A stretch of DNA of 64,000 nt from Mucilaginibacter lappiensis (GTDB lineage Bacteria; Bacteroidota; Bacteroidia; Sphingobacteriales; Sphingobacteriaceae), in NCBI RefSeq assembly GCF_900155965.1, contig NZ_FTMG01000005.1, positions 287,849 to 351,848 of the forward strand. The letters run 5' to 3'. Every line of letters begins with the position of its first letter. Positions within the stretch are counted from its first letter, which is position 1. Made by a program: the position numbers and the translations under genes. Positions 17,137 to 25,510 of the stretch are shown in pieces. The notes beneath the pieces were generated by a model. It was not told the origin of the DNA and did not search any database. It saw only the letters and a list, made by a program, of their open reading frames with translations.

Positions 17137-17508
17137 TTATCCTAACTGGGGAGGCTGGAAGATGGTACCGTCTGGTTTAACCGGAAGGGTACAATCATAA
17201 GGGGTTACAATCACTTGCAACAAGCTGGAGTGAAATTTAATAACCGTTGAAGTGGCTACATAAACTTCCTGAAAGAGACTCTTTTGCGATTGCCTTTCAT
17301 CGCTGGCCTGCTTTTCCTCTGCCTGTTTTATCTTTTTCGCAAAATAACATTTACCATCGCAATGCAACCAGGGTTTATTCCGGTTTTCGCAAAGCTTGGT
17401 GGCAATGTAGTTTCTGTTCAGTTCAAAACCCGCGTAAATAAAGAACCGCGAGAAATTAACCGTGATTAGCGAAACGATGAGTAAATAGGCTGTAAAACGT
17501 TGCAGCAT
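17137..17508 (-). CDS. Small cysteine-containing envelope protein linked to metal-uptake genes
   Basis: 123 residues. One N-terminal hydrophobic helix (about 5-27) followed by a cysteine motif, Cys40, Cys50, Cys54 in KLCENRNKPWLHCDGKCYF, a charged helix (AKKIKQAEEKQASDERQ), a beta part and a last cysteine in PYDCTLP. The C-x9-C-x3-C pattern with D-G-K-C recurs in small Bacteroidota proteins that I associate with iron or copper uptake operons; this association is from memory. It lies upstream of the TonB receptor on the same strand but 334 bases away. Metal binding is inferred only. Confidence 0.65.
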   Translation of the reverse strand: MLQRFTAYLLIVSLITVNFSRFFIYAGFELNRNYIATKLCENRNKPWLHCDGKCYFAKKIKQAEEKQASDERQSQKSLFQEVYVATSTVIKFHSSLLQVIVTPYDCTLPVKPDGTIFQPPQLG

Positions 17509-17604
17509 GTTGCCGCAAAGGTAGTAGCTATACGTTTAATAAGCAATGCCTGGGGAAAAATAAGTTTTAATTGGGGCCAAAGCTAACATCTATAATAATG
17601 TTTT

Positions 17605-17740
17605 AGGCTAAAGCCAATAGCTTTTCATTTGAAATCCGTTGGTTAAAACCAACGGCAATGAAAGTTAAATCAACCCACTTTCTATTCATTGCCGTCTCAT
17701 TTATGGGACGGACAATGGAAACATTTGCTGGCTTTAGCCG
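17605..17740. repeat. Nested palindromic repeat, family C
   Basis: Outer ends GGCTAAAGCC and GGCTTTAGCC in inverted order. Inside there are two further hairpins: CCGTTGGTT, AAAA-centre, AACCAACGG near 17637-17655, and CCGTC, loop, GACGG near 17692-17711, with ATTGCCGT words around them. Only one copy lies in this window. I recall similar elements in other sphingobacterial genomes. It sits behind the reverse-strand gene that ends at 17799, with no T-run. Confidence 0.7.
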
Positions 17741-17798
17741 AAACAACCATTTCAATTACAAAGACTAACTCCAATAAATCCAATTAGGTTTGCCCTAT

Positions 17799-18155
17799 TT
17801 AATTTGCCCGTTTAAGCACCGTGTTTAAATGCTCTCCTTTATAAACAATATGCATCTGGATAGAATCCGGGTAAATTTTACCGGTATGGGGGGCGTTGCC
17901 ATCAGGCACGGGTACATTGAAGGAGAAATCACTGCCATTGATCATGCCATCGGTAATTTTAACATCACCTTCCGGCATGTGTGCTGTACCGGTAAGCTTA
18001 TCACTATCCACTTTAAAGGTATAGCTTAATATAAATGTAGCATTATTAGGTTGCTTTAGCTTACCTGTCCATTTTCCGTTAATGTCCACCATCGCAGCAA
18101 AACAAACCATCAAACAGATAACCATAACTGCGGTTGCAAATATCTTTCTTTTCAT
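17799..18155 (-). CDS. Small secreted beta protein, paralogue 2 of 3
   Basis: 118 residues, signal peptide 1-21 (MKRKIFATAVMVICLMVCFAA). Shares with the copies at 12295 and 18292 the M-K-R-[KT]-x-[FL]-x-T-A start, the motif N-G-K-W-T-G-K-L, the segment YTFKVDSDKLTGTAHMPEGDVKI, the word INGSDFSFNV and an H-T-G-K-x-Y-x-D-S strand. It is 136 bases downstream of its neighbour paralogue on the same strand, so the two arose by tandem duplication. Function unknown. Confidence 0.75.
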   Translation of the reverse strand: MKRKIFATAVMVICLMVCFAAMVDINGKWTGKLKQPNNATFILSYTFKVDSDKLTGTAHMPEGDVKITDGMINGSDFSFNVPVPDGNAPHTGKIYPDSIQMHIVYKGEHLNTVLKRAN

Positions 18156-18228
18156 GGAGCAATGCAGACAGGATTATTGCCTTCCTGCTATAGATATACA
18201 AACTTTTAGTTAATTGGTTTAACTAAAT

Positions 18229-18258
18229 AAAAAAACCTTACTCATAAGCAAGGTTTTC
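18229..18258 (-). terminator. Intrinsic terminator after paralogue 3
   Basis: On the reverse strand: AAAACCTT, ten-base loop, AAGGTTTT followed by more T. It lies 34 bases beyond the stop codon at 18292, separating the two tandem paralogues into independent units. Confidence 0.65.
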
Positions 18259-18291
18259 ATAGCGAGGTTTAAGTATGAAAATACTTTAAGG

Positions 18292-18657
18292 TTATTTCTT
18301 TTCTTCTGGTCTTTTTAATACAGAGTGAACTTTTGCACCATTGATCTCCAGGTCGATACCAGTTGAATCGCCATAGAATTTGCCGGTATGCGGAATATCC
18401 ATACCACCAGTAGTAACAATGAATGAAAAAGTGGTGCCATCTGTTTTACCATTAGCTATCTGCACATCACCATCTGGTGTTAAAGCCGTTCCGGTTAATT
18501 TATCGCCATCAACTTTAAAATTATATAGTAATGGGTACTGTGAACCATCGCCCAAAACTAATTTTCCGGCCCATTTGCCATTCAAGTCGGCGATGGCTGC
18601 CAAACAAACCATAAAGCAACCTACCAACATCGCGGTAGTAAAAAACTTTCTTTTCAT
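18292..18657 (-). CDS. Small secreted beta protein, paralogue 3 of 3
   Basis: 121 residues, signal peptide 1-21. It is closer to the copy at 12295 than to its tandem neighbour: both contain a Y-P-L-L-Y-N-F-K core, then DGDKLTGTALTPDGD and MDIPHTGKFYGDS, and the G-x-D-L-E-I-N-G or G-V-D-I-A-V-G strand near the end. It has its own terminator. Exported beta protein of unknown role. Confidence 0.75.
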   Translation of the reverse strand: MKRKFFTTAMLVGCFMVCLAAIADLNGKWAGKLVLGDGSQYPLLYNFKVDGDKLTGTALTPDGDVQIANGKTDGTTFSFIVTTGGMDIPHTGKFYGDSTGIDLEINGAKVHSVLKRPEEKK

Positions 18658-18838
18658 AACGGATTTTTTATTTACCTAAGATAATGTGTTTTTTGTTAAA
18701 AATCAGTTAAGTACACATTATTTAAACCATACAAAAGTTAAGATAAAATAGCGGTTTAAACAAATTATACGCTCTTTTATTTTTACATATTAACTGAATG
18801 TTATTTAGCGGCACAAATAATTGTTTAATTTTGACCCG

Positions 18839-19138
18839 ATGAAAAAGGTGGAAGTATTAAAGCTGATGGACTTGGTTGAAGACATCAAAAAATTGGATGA
18901 ATTGATTGTTGCCAGTCGTAAAAAAAAGACCTCAGATTTTGTGCTGAACCAGTATGAGGCTAAAAAGATCAAGATGGTAGGTTCTATCATCAATGAGTTG
19001 GCTAATCCTCCTATTCAGTCTATAGAAAGTTACCTACTCATCAAAAAGATCCTGAATAAATACTACCCCAACATGCCCGAAGAAGAGCTGATGAGCGATA
19101 GCGACATTGGTAAAATTGTGGCTGTTATTGAAGGCTAA
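18839..19138 (+). CDS. Small soluble helical hypothetical protein (99 aa)
   Basis: 99 residues from ATG 18839 (an in-frame TTG lies 18 bases before). Fully helical and charged: MKKVEVLKLMDLVEDIKKLDELI, then VLNQYEAKKIKMVGSIINELANPP, YLLIKKILNKYY and DIGKIVAVIEG. No signal peptide, membrane helix or known motif. Family not recognised. It converges with the DUF3179 gene with only two bases between the two stop codons and no terminator, so their transcripts probably overlap. Confidence 0.65.
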   Translation: MKKVEVLKLMDLVEDIKKLDELIVASRKKKTSDFVLNQYEAKKIKMVGSIINELANPPIQSIESYLLIKKILNKYYPNMPEEELMSDSDIGKIVAVIEG

Positions 19139-19140
19139 GC

Positions 19141-20373
19141 TTAATAGATACCGGCTATGGGTTCTTCCATTTCGCCACCTTTCCAGAATATTGTAGTTGG
19201 GTGAAAATGTTTCCAGGAGCGCCAGTATTCCTGGTATGCCTGTACTTTGCTCAGTCGCTGCCCTTTTTGAGTGCCCGATATACACAAGCCGTCCCAATCC
19301 CAAACCGAAGCCGTTTCCAGATCGGTCAGCAGGCCATCATTGCCCAGATTAAAATGCAGTTTTTTACCATTTACTACTGTATTCCAGGCATGGTAGGTAA
19401 GGCTATCGTGCTCAACACCTAATAGCAAGGATTGATGGTTAAACTCGTCATTAAGCAAGCGTTTGTTATTTAAATGCCGCCAATCATAAGCCTTGGCTTT
19501 GCCGTTGATAATTACACCCACTACCCAGCTTTTACCAATCAGGGAGTCTTTGTTTTTCAGGGTACTATCCCGATCAACAACCTGCACCCGGTCGTAATTC
19601 TTCAGATCGGCATAATCGTCAGTATATAGTTTATCAGGCTGCATGATCAATGTGGCAGGATGTTTTTGCAGCCATGCCCCCAGTGTTGATTGCTCATAAG
19701 GCAATTCCTGTAGCTGATGACCTTTCAATTCACCCACAGCAGCAAGACCCGTAGCCTGGTACCACCAGGTTTTAGTACTTTCATCTTCTATAATAGCATT
19801 GTAATGTCTTGCTCCTACCAACCTAAAATGTTGCGTGACACCATTGATGACCGGACTGTATACCCTGCCGGTACGGCACATGGTACAATAGGTTATCAAA
19901 ACGGGCTGTCGCCCAACCTCGTCCTGTACTTTATGATGATAGCCCAGGTAAACCACCGGATAGGCCCTGGCAGCGCCATTATTCACCACTCCTATAATTA
20001 AGTAGTTTAAAGGAACTTTATTGGTGAAGCCGTTAGCAAATTTCACCCTGCTTGTTTCTTTAAACATGGCCTCAGCTTTGAAGGCCACATCGGTAAAATA
20101 AAAACTAATAAGACAAAGCACCAATACAGTTATCTTTACAAGATTACCCCTTTTAGTATCTTTCCCGTAATATTTGATCAGGAACCAAACCACCAGCAAC
20201 GTACCGATAACCCGTAAAGGATTAACCAGTTTTTCGAGATAATAACATACGGTAATCGCGTCAAGATCCTGGCTGCCCGGAAAAGGCATCAGCAGGTAAG
20301 CATGCACCAACCCCGGTACGATCAGTAAAATAACACCCAGCCAAAATATCCACGATCTATTCTTATATGCCAT
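19141..20373 (-). CDS. DUF3179 domain-containing membrane protein
   Basis: 410 residues. Three N-terminal hydrophobic helices (about 8-28, 52-68 and 78-97), then a DUF3179 domain from about 115. Family signs: ARAYPVVYLGYHHKVQDEVG, the cysteine motif TYCTMCRTG and the repeat-like second half with GKAKAYDWRHL. The cysteine pair and conserved histidines suggest metal or redox chemistry, but no activity is established for this family. Its ATG overlaps the stop codon of the upstream AhpD-like gene by one base (TAATG), which implies translational coupling. Confidence 0.85.
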   Translation of the reverse strand: MAYKNRSWIFWLGVILLIVPGLVHAYLLMPFPGSQDLDAITVCYYLEKLVNPLRVIGTLLVVWFLIKYYGKDTKRGNLVKITVLVLCLISFYFTDVAFKAEAMFKETSRVKFANGFTNKVPLNYLIIGVVNNGAARAYPVVYLGYHHKVQDEVGRQPVLITYCTMCRTGRVYSPVINGVTQHFRLVGARHYNAIIEDESTKTWWYQATGLAAVGELKGHQLQELPYEQSTLGAWLQKHPATLIMQPDKLYTDDYADLKNYDRVQVVDRDSTLKNKDSLIGKSWVVGVIINGKAKAYDWRHLNNKRLLNDEFNHQSLLLGVEHDSLTYHAWNTVVNGKKLHFNLGNDGLLTDLETASVWDWDGLCISGTQKGQRLSKVQAYQEYWRSWKHFHPTTIFWKGGEMEEPIAGIY

Positions 20374-20939
20374 TACACTTCGGGGTTTAAAGCTGCGTAT
20401 CTGTTTGGTGACGGCAAATAGCCACTGCTTTTTAATATACCAGCAAGGCGATCATAAAAAGCAGGATCTGTTGGGGTTACACTCGCCAAGCCATCAACAT
20501 AACGATTATATAAGCTAAACAATGCAGCAATCAATACGGTATCATGTATTTCCAGATCGGTAACACCGGCATTACGGGCCTTGTCAACCAAAGCCGAAGT
20601 CACATTTTTACCGCTTACCTGTGTTTGGCGGGCAATTTCAAGCAGGTACTTCATTTTTTCGCTTACGGGAGCGTTATCCGGGTCGTTCTTTACCTTTTCT
20701 GCTGTTTCTGTTTCGCCCAAAAGCACGTTAGCCGCAGCAGTATGCGCATTGGTACAAAACTGGCAGTCATTTCCATTACTTACTACGGTAGCTATCAATT
20801 CGCGCTCACCTTCAGTCAATGTCGATTCGCCCCGCAACAAAATCTGTGTAAGTTGCCTGATCGGCAAAGCAGTGTCCTGACGGTAGTTCAGTAAACCTGT
20901 AATTCCGGGCAGATTTTCGTCTAATGGTATATATGGCAT
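20373..20939 (-). CDS. AhpD-like carboxymuconolactone decarboxylase family protein
   Basis: 188 residues, helical. The motif DCQFCTNAHTAAANVLLG gives the redox-active Cys59-x-x-Cys62 and the downstream His66 of AhpD-type alkylhydroperoxidase proteins. The length fits the peroxidase-related subfamily. Expected role: peroxide or radical detoxification through a cysteine pair. It is the first gene of a coupled pair with the DUF3179 gene, which also carries a C-x-x-C motif; a shared redox task is plausible but not demonstrated. Confidence 0.85.
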   Translation of the reverse strand: MPYIPLDENLPGITGLLNYRQDTALPIRQLTQILLRGESTLTEGERELIATVVSNGNDCQFCTNAHTAAANVLLGETETAEKVKNDPDNAPVSEKMKYLLEIARQTQVSGKNVTSALVDKARNAGVTDLEIHDTVLIAALFSLYNRYVDGLASVTPTDPAFYDRLAGILKSSGYLPSPNRYAALNPEV

Positions 20940-21091
20940 ATCAATAGTTCAGCGACCAGCTTATACCGGTCAATAAATTTCCAATAATCGGGTATATAAT
21001 CACTCCGAATTTATTAAAAATTACTTTTATAAAGAACAGACACTACCGTAATAATTATTTTTACCCAAAAAGCTTGCCCATTAAGTAGCTA

Positions 21092-21898
21092 CTATTGCTT
21101 TTTACCGTTCTCCACACTTTTGATCTCTTCCTTGCGGTCTTTTGCAAAATCAAAATTGTTAAAATCAGTAGTTTGAGGTACGTCCAGGGTAAAGCTGCTT
21201 AGCGGATCAATTTCAACAGTAATATCTTCGGCTATCAGATCTACCACGTGACCACCGAAAGCTTTATCTGTTGATAAGAAGTGAAAGTGGTAACCGGCAA
21301 TGTGCGGGCCTTCCATAAACTTAGGTATCCGGAAGCCAATCAGGTCGCCGTTCATATCGGCATGGTCAAAAAAGTGTTGCCTGTCCAGCATGGAAGCCAA
21401 TGGCAGGTACGGTTTTTCAACCGGCGGGAAAGCCCTGGTTTTTACCCGTTTAAATTTGCCGCTGATATGGATGGCATAAATACCATTCTGATTGGTGAGT
21501 AAGCTATCCAGGTAACTGTAAAACGCGGCCTTGTTTAATGTACCACTATGCTTATACACTTTTGTGGCGTTAAAAAAGCAAACTACTGCGTACGGCGTTT
21601 TCCCGGTATCGGCTATCTCGGTTGTTTTGCCGGTTGCCTGTGTTTGATAAAGATGCCCCTTAAAAACAAGTAATTCACCATCGAGCCGGGCCGGGGCACC
21701 CAAGCCAAAATTGCCCTGTTGCATCAATTGTTTATAAGGATAGTACGAATCATACAAACCACCAATAAAAGCCGAAGCTAAACCGGCGCTGAACAAATTG
21801 CCATTACTGGGATTGATAACTTTTGCTTTTTGCTGCGCCGATGCCGTAAAGCTGTAACAAATAACAGCCAGCAAGAAATAAATAGGGGATTTTTTCAT
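21092..21898 (-). CDS. Exported alpha-acetolactate decarboxylase
   Basis: 268 residues from ATG 21896-21898; an upstream in-frame TTG is rejected because the ATG starts a clear signal peptide (MKKSPIYFLLAVICYSFTASAQ). The rest fits acetolactate decarboxylase: LFSAGLASAFIGGLYD, FGLGAPARLDGELLVFKGHLYQ, then the zinc ligands in AGYHFHFLS and GGHVVD. The enzyme turns acetolactate into acetoin. Well-known homologues act in the cytosol or, in Brevibacillus, outside the cell. Here export is predicted and no acetolactate synthase or butanediol dehydrogenase gene is nearby. Confidence 0.88.
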   Translation of the reverse strand: MKKSPIYFLLAVICYSFTASAQQKAKVINPSNGNLFSAGLASAFIGGLYDSYYPYKQLMQQGNFGLGAPARLDGELLVFKGHLYQTQATGKTTEIADTGKTPYAVVCFFNATKVYKHSGTLNKAAFYSYLDSLLTNQNGIYAIHISGKFKRVKTRAFPPVEKPYLPLASMLDRQHFFDHADMNGDLIGFRIPKFMEGPHIAGYHFHFLSTDKAFGGHVVDLIAEDITVEIDPLSSFTLDVPQTTDFNNFDFAKDRKEEIKSVENGKKQ

Positions 21899-22065
21899 AG
21901 CTAAATAACGTATTGTAAATGTGGTAGCAAAACAATTGTTTTTTTGGCAGCCCGACAAGTATTATAGAACATATTATTAATAACCTGTTCTAAATTTTAC
22001 TTTGCTTTTACTACAGAGTGGCTGAGCTATATTAACTTTACAGATTCTAACTAAGAAAGAAAAAC

Positions 22066-22773
22066 ATGAAAATAGAGATATGGTCTGATGTGATGTGCCC
22101 GTTTTGTTACATCGGCAAACGCAGGTTTGAGGATGCACTGCAACAATCAGGACACCAGGAGCAAATAGAAATTGAATGGAAAAGCTTTCAGCTTAACCCG
22201 GATATGAAAACCGACCTGTCTACCAATATTAACCAGTACCTGGCCGATGCAAAAGGCTGGACACTGGATCATGCGGCTCAATTAAATGATCATGTAACCC
22301 AAATGGCAGCAGAAGTAGGTTTAACCTACAATTTCGATCGTGCTGTAGTAGCCAATAGTTTTAACGCGCACCGTTTTACGCATCTTGCTAAAAAACACGA
22401 TTTAGGTGACGCCGCTGAAGAAACCCTCTTTAAAGCCTATTTTACCGAAGGACAGAACATTGACGATAACGATACCCTGATTAAACTGGGAGTAGCTATT
22501 GGCTTAAATGCCGCCGAAATAAAACAAGTATTAGAAAGCGATACCTATACCGATGAGGTAAAATACGATATTGCACAAGCGCAGCAATTAGGTATCCGCG
22601 GCGTTCCTTTTTTTGTGATGAATAATAAATACGGCGTATCTGGCGCGCAAGCGGTACCCGTATTTCTGGAAACTATTGAAAAATCATTTACCGAATGGAA
22701 TCAGGGAAACCGGAAACCTTCATTAACCATTATTGAAGGCGAATCCTGCTCGCCTGATGGTGACTGCGGATAA
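22066..22773 (+). CDS. DsbA family oxidoreductase (FrnE-like)
   Basis: 235 residues, no signal peptide, so cytoplasmic. Thioredoxin fold with the catalytic Cys11-Pro-Phe-Cys14 in SDVMCPFCYIGKRRFE, an inserted helical domain, and the cis-proline loop GIRGVPFFVMNNKYGVSGAQ near 183-202. This is the FrnE / 2-hydroxychromene-2-carboxylate isomerase-like branch of DsbA proteins. A C-terminal ESCSPDGDCG tail adds two more cysteines. Likely role: thiol-disulfide exchange or thiol-linked detoxification. AAGAAAG lies before the ATG. Monocistronic. Confidence 0.88.
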   Translation: MKIEIWSDVMCPFCYIGKRRFEDALQQSGHQEQIEIEWKSFQLNPDMKTDLSTNINQYLADAKGWTLDHAAQLNDHVTQMAAEVGLTYNFDRAVVANSFNAHRFTHLAKKHDLGDAAEETLFKAYFTEGQNIDDNDTLIKLGVAIGLNAAEIKQVLESDTYTDEVKYDIAQAQQLGIRGVPFFVMNNKYGVSGAQAVPVFLETIEKSFTEWNQGNRKPSLTIIEGESCSPDGDCG

Positions 22774-22854
22774 TTTTTACACCACGCGTAAATCTTTATA
22801 TATAAGGTAAATCAAAAAACGATTTAGCCTGTTCATGTTGTAACATATTTATTA

Positions 22855-22862
22855 TACCTTTG
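22855..22862 (+). promoter_or_regulatory. Candidate -7 promoter box for the MFS gene
   Basis: TACCTTTG matches the Bacteroidota sigma-A -7 consensus TAnnTTTG exactly. It is 44 bases before the ATG at 22907. The -33 TTTG element at the usual distance is weak or absent, so this is a match on one box only. Confidence 0.4.
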
Positions 22863-22906
22863 TGTATATGAATCATAGTGTACTTAATACACTTACATAA
22901 ATATAA

Positions 22907-24058
22907 ATGATCGACGCGCCCACTGTACCTCTTCCTGTATCAAAAAAAGCCCTCCGCATTGCTGTTGGAGCCATGTTTTTTATGGCCGGACTCAGCTTTT
23001 CTAGCTGGGCATCGCGCATCGCTACGGTACAACAAGACATGGGGTTATCTGATGCGGCACTAGGCGCGGTACTATTCTCTCTCCCGGTGGGCTTAATGTG
23101 CTCCCTTCCATTTTCAGGCTGGATCATCACTAAAATAGGAAGCCGTAAATTGCTTATCAGCGCTTTGTTGGTGTATTCCGTAGCACTGGTAACCCTGGGA
23201 CTCGCACAAAACCCTTTCCAGCTGATCATTTGTCTCATATGTTTCGGATTCAGCAGTAACGCGGTTAATATTTCTGTGAACACCCAGGCTGTAGTCACCG
23301 AAGAATTATATCAACGGCCTATCCTGGCTTCATTTCATGGTTTATGGAGTTCGGCAGGATTTGTAGGCGCAGGGGTCGGTACTTTCATGATCGCTAATCA
23401 CGTGGCTCCTTATCAGCATTTTTTACTGATGATGGTAGTGATCATGATTGGTGTAATTATAGCTGCACGCTACCTGAAAGATGATAAAGTGGCCAATGCT
23501 GGCCCTGTTTTCGTAATGCCCGATAGTTCGCTGATCAAGCTGGGAGTTATTGCCTTTTGCTCTATGATCTGCGAAGGCGCCATGTTTGATTGGAGTGTTA
23601 TTTACTTTAAAAAAGTAGTACTTGCCCCAACAGCCCTTGTAGGCGCCGGTTTTACCGCCTTCATGGCGACCATGGCCGCGGGGCGGTTTTTTGCCGATAA
23701 ATTCGCTCATCGCTATGGCTTAAAACGTACGTTGCAGGTAAGCGGTACATTAACTGCTACCGGCTTGCTTATCGCTGTGGCATTCCCCTATATATACTCG
23801 GCCATGGCGGGTTTTTTACTGGTAGGTGTAGGTGTATCATCCGTAGTACCAATGGTTTTCAGTGCAGCCGGTAAGTCAAAAACCATGCAACCAGGTGTTG
23901 CTTTGGCGGCGGTATCAACCATAGGCTTTCTGGGATTTTTGGTAGGGCCCCCCATCATTGGTTTTATAGCAGGTTTAGCCACCTTAAGAGCTTCCTTTAT
24001 TCTGATAGCTTGCATGGGCGTATCTGTGGTAGTGGTATCTACCAAAGCCAAAATCTGA
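22907..24058 (+). CDS. MFS transporter (YbjJ / fucose-permease-like)
   Basis: 383 residues with about 12 membrane helices. Segments that place it: RIAVGAMFFMAGLSFSSWASRI at helix 1, the signature loop SGWIITKIGSRKLL between helices 2 and 3, and NAVNISVNTQAVVTEE, SFHGLWSSAGFVGAGVG in the first half, then AGRFFADKFAHRYG in the second. That layout resembles YbjJ and sugar permeases of the MFS. The substrate cannot be told. It has its own probable promoter; a word-like repeat element separates it from nhaA downstream. Confidence 0.85.
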   Translation: MIDAPTVPLPVSKKALRIAVGAMFFMAGLSFSSWASRIATVQQDMGLSDAALGAVLFSLPVGLMCSLPFSGWIITKIGSRKLLISALLVYSVALVTLGLAQNPFQLIICLICFGFSSNAVNISVNTQAVVTEELYQRPILASFHGLWSSAGFVGAGVGTFMIANHVAPYQHFLLMMVVIMIGVIIAARYLKDDKVANAGPVFVMPDSSLIKLGVIAFCSMICEGAMFDWSVIYFKKVVLAPTALVGAGFTAFMATMAAGRFFADKFAHRYGLKRTLQVSGTLTATGLLIAVAFPYIYSAMAGFLLVGVGVSSVVPMVFSAAGKSKTMQPGVALAAVSTIGFLGFLVGPPIIGFIAGLATLRASFILIACMGVSVVVVSTKAKI

Positions 24059-24059
24059 T

Positions 24060-24126
24060 GGTGACGGGTATAGCGAATGGTGAGTAGTGAATGAAAACCA
24101 TGAACTATAAACCATGAACCATAAAC
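24060..24126. repeat. Word-like intergenic repeat (class E), copy 1
   Basis: Reiterated short words: GAATGGTGAGTAGTGAATG followed by CCATGAACTATAAACCATGAACC-type words. It starts right after the MFS stop codon and ends about 20 bases before nhaA. Similar words are in the copy at 56789-56929. Confidence 0.7.
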
Positions 24127-24147
24127 TAATTCCTTAATTTAGGGGCG

Positions 24148-25446
24148 ATGCGGCAAAAAACTCCTATTGAAAAAATTACGGCACCAGTACACAAGTTCAT
24201 CCACCAGGAACATACCAGTGGTATTGTGCTTTTTATCAGCGTGGTAGTGGCCATTATATGGGTTAATTCGCCCCTGGAGCACTTTTATCATGCTTTGTGG
24301 GACCTCAAATTTTCGTTAGGTTTTGGTGCCCACATCCTTGATCATTCCCTGCACTTGTGGATAAACGACGGATTGATGGCCATATTCTTTTTTGTAATAG
24401 GCCTGGAATTGAAGCGGGAGTTTATGGCCGGCGAACTTTCTTCCCTCAAAAAGGCATCCTTACCCATGGTAGCTGCTTTAGGCGGTATGCTGGTGCCTGC
24501 CCTTATTTACTTTTTCATTAACAAGGGCACCCTATCTGAGCACGGTTGGGGAATACCGATGGCTACAGACATCGCTTTTGCGCTAGCTTTGCTTTCTATT
24601 GCCGGTAAACGTATACCATCATCTGTAAAAGTATTTTTATCGGCACTGGCCGTTGCCGATGATCTTGGAGCAGTGCTGGTGATCGCTATATTTTACAGTT
24701 CGCATATAGCGTTACTGCCTTTAACCATTGGAGTTTGGCTGCTGGTTATCCTGCTTATCGGTAACAAGATGGGGGTACGACACACTGCTTTTTATCTGGT
24801 GATCGGTTTTGGGGTTTGGGTAGCCTTTTTACTTTCGGGCATACATGCAACCATTGCCGGTGTATTGGTAGCTTTTACTATCCCGGCCCGGACCCGAATC
24901 AACGAAAAAAGCTATGCTGATAACCTTCGCAAGCTTTTGCTCAATTTTGAACAGGCCATGCCCAATAACAGCACCTTAACCACCCCCGAGCAACACGATA
25001 CCATCGAAAAAATAAAGAAATTGAGTATGGATGCCGAAACACCACTGCAAAAGGTTGAATTTATGCTGCATCCCTGGGTTGCTTTTATAGTAATGCCGCT
25101 TTTTGCTTTAGCTAATGCGGGTATCGTGATTGGTGCCAACTTTTTTTCGTCGCTGGCCAACCCGGTGAGCCTGGGGGTAACCGTTGGCTTACTGGCCGGT
25201 AAGTTTATTGGCGTGCTGCTGGCTACCTGGCTCATGGTAAAATTCGGCGCACAGTTGCCGGCAAAATCTACCTGGAAACAAATCATTGGTGTAGCATTAT
25301 TGGCTGGCGTGGGCTTTACCATGTCGCTGTTTATATCAGGGCTCGCCTTTAGTCATCCGGAGATGGTTGATCAGGCTAAATATGGCATCCTGTTAGCTTC
25401 ATTATTGGCTGGTGGGCTTGGGGTATTGGTACTAAGGAAGACCTGA
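24148..25446 (+). CDS. nhaA: Na+/H+ antiporter NhaA
   Basis: 432 residues, about 12 membrane helices. The ion-binding pair is Asp171-Asp172 in ALAVADDLGAVL; other family marks are HLWINDGLMAIFFFVIGLELKRE, GWGIPMATDIAFALA and LLAGVGFTMSLFISGLAF. It exchanges sodium (or lithium) for protons across the inner membrane and protects against alkaline pH and salt. It is longer than the E. coli protein (388 residues) because of a charged cytoplasmic loop at about 250-310, which is common in this phylum. Transcribed after the MFS gene, probably from its own promoter. Confidence 0.95.
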   Translation: MRQKTPIEKITAPVHKFIHQEHTSGIVLFISVVVAIIWVNSPLEHFYHALWDLKFSLGFGAHILDHSLHLWINDGLMAIFFFVIGLELKREFMAGELSSLKKASLPMVAALGGMLVPALIYFFINKGTLSEHGWGIPMATDIAFALALLSIAGKRIPSSVKVFLSALAVADDLGAVLVIAIFYSSHIALLPLTIGVWLLVILLIGNKMGVRHTAFYLVIGFGVWVAFLLSGIHATIAGVLVAFTIPARTRINEKSYADNLRKLLLNFEQAMPNNSTLTTPEQHDTIEKIKKLSMDAETPLQKVEFMLHPWVAFIVMPLFALANAGIVIGANFFSSLANPVSLGVTVGLLAGKFIGVLLATWLMVKFGAQLPAKSTWKQIIGVALLAGVGFTMSLFISGLAFSHPEMVDQAKYGILLASLLAGGLGVLVLRKT

Positions 25447-25510
25447 TAGTGAGTTTTGTATGAATCAAGGTTATCAGAACTCGACTAATTTGTTCGGCCT
25501 TTTTTTTAAC

